From the NCBI GenBank assembly GCA_002423325.1, contig DIVQ01000058.1, forward strand, positions 1 to 12,997: a stretch of DNA of 12,997 nucleotides. Reading direction: 5' to 3'. The notes under the pieces are model-generated. The model made no database searches, was not told where the DNA came from, and saw only the letters and a program-made list of their open reading frames with translations. This document shows, piece after piece, positions 12,599-12,997 of the stretch (its first letter is position 1; each line of letters starts with the position of its first letter). The translations under genes and the position numbers were made by a program. The DNA is from Anaerolineales bacterium UBA6128 (lineage in GTDB: Bacteria; Chloroflexota; Anaerolineae; UBA1429).

Positions 12599-12997
12599 GT
12601 GAGAGAGATTCTGTCCCGTCGTCAGTTTATGAGAGGCTTTGGCCTAGCCGCCTGCGGCCTGGCAGCCGCGGCGTGCCAGAAAGAGGTCGTCAAGGAAGTG
12701 ACCGTCGTCGTCAAGGAGACGGTCCAGGTCGAGAAAGAGGTCGAGAAGGTCGTCACGCAGGTCGTCGAGCAGGAAAAGGTTGTGACGGCCACCCCTGCCC
12801 CGGTCAAGGTGGTCAACGATATCGGCATTGAACTGCCTGCGGATGCGGCGGCGGTCGATCAGCAGTACCTGTTTGGTGTGGGCGGCGACCTGACGGGCTA
12901 CCTGGAGTATTTCAAGTCGTCGTTCTACGAGGGTGTTGAAAAAGTGGGCGGGAGCGCGGCGCGATTGGGGCGCCTTGGGGGGGGGCTTGAATTGTGA
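12599..12997 (+). CDS. Tat-exported substrate-binding lipoprotein, family 5 type (truncated or frame-damaged)
   Basis: Only 132 residues are readable. The start is GTG 12599. A twin-arginine signal is clear (SRRQFM, residues 6-11), followed by a hydrophobic stretch with two possible lipidation cysteines: C19 in LAAC, a good lipobox, or C26 in AAAC, which gives a more normal signal length. Residues 28-68 are a Val/Glu/Lys-rich spacer of KEV/VEK units ending in VTATPAP, typical of Chloroflexota ABC receptors. The mature part then begins (ELPADAAAVDQQYLFGVGGDLTGY...). Family 5 receptors run to about 550-650 residues, yet after about residue 117 the sequence turns Gly/Arg/Leu-rich, crosses nine G at 12977-12985 and stops with TGA on the last base of the window. 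A sequencing or assembly error at a contig end is the likeliest reason; a real frameshift is possible. It would deliver substrate to the permeases at 10615 and 11559. Confidence 0.8.
   Translation: MREILSRRQFMRGFGLAACGLAAAACQKEVVKEVTVVVKETVQVEKEVEKVVTQVVEQEKVVTATPAPVKVVNDIGIELPADAAAVDQQYLFGVGGDLTGYLEYFKSSFYEGVEKVGGSAARLGRLGGGLEL

Overview
The window looks like chromosomal DNA of a GC-rich bacterium, most likely a Chloroflexota member (Anaerolineae-like). The best clue is the last gene. It encodes a substrate-binding lipoprotein whose signal peptide is followed by a long Val/Glu/Lys-rich spacer ending in VTATP, a style very common in Chloroflexota ABC receptors. Membrane-anchored M28 peptidases with NTF2-like and gluzincin-like extensions also fit. 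This assignment rests on sequence style, not on a marker gene. All genes are on the + strand.

Region A (1-9554) is a tightly packed four-gene cassette behind a sigma70-like promoter. It holds (1) a DppB-type permease; (2) a DppC-type permease fused in frame, through an extra membrane segment, to a PA domain plus an M28-like peptidase domain that has lost most of its zinc ligands; (3) a membrane-anchored TolB/PD40-type beta-propeller; and (4) a 1640-residue membrane-anchored protein. The last one has an intact M28 aminopeptidase domain at its N-terminus, two tandem NTF2-like + peptidase-MA-like modules that lack HExxH, and a second M28-like domain that has lost metal ligands. Genes 1/2 and 3/4 overlap by ATGA, so the set is probably one operon. 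My reading is a cell-surface peptide-trimming and uptake apparatus in which degenerate peptidase domains may capture or hand over peptides to the permease. The fusion and the degenerate domains are visible in the sequence; the coupling is inference. No ATPase and no binding protein for this pair lie in the window.

Region B (9555-9663) is one tRNA gene with a CAU anticodon and its own good promoter. It looks more like tRNA-Ile2 (lysidine-modified) than elongator tRNA-Met.

Region C (9664-12997) is a second ABC uptake locus: a FadR-type GntR regulator (with a promoter overlapping an inverted repeat that is a candidate operator), a DppB-type permease, a DppC-type permease, and a Tat-signal substrate-binding lipoprotein preceded by a perfect Shine-Dalgarno. 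The lipoprotein reading frame collapses in G-rich sequence and stops exactly at the window end, so it is truncated or damaged. Again no ATPase gene is present. No gap between genes exceeds 150 bases. I see no insertion sequence, CRISPR array or phage gene.
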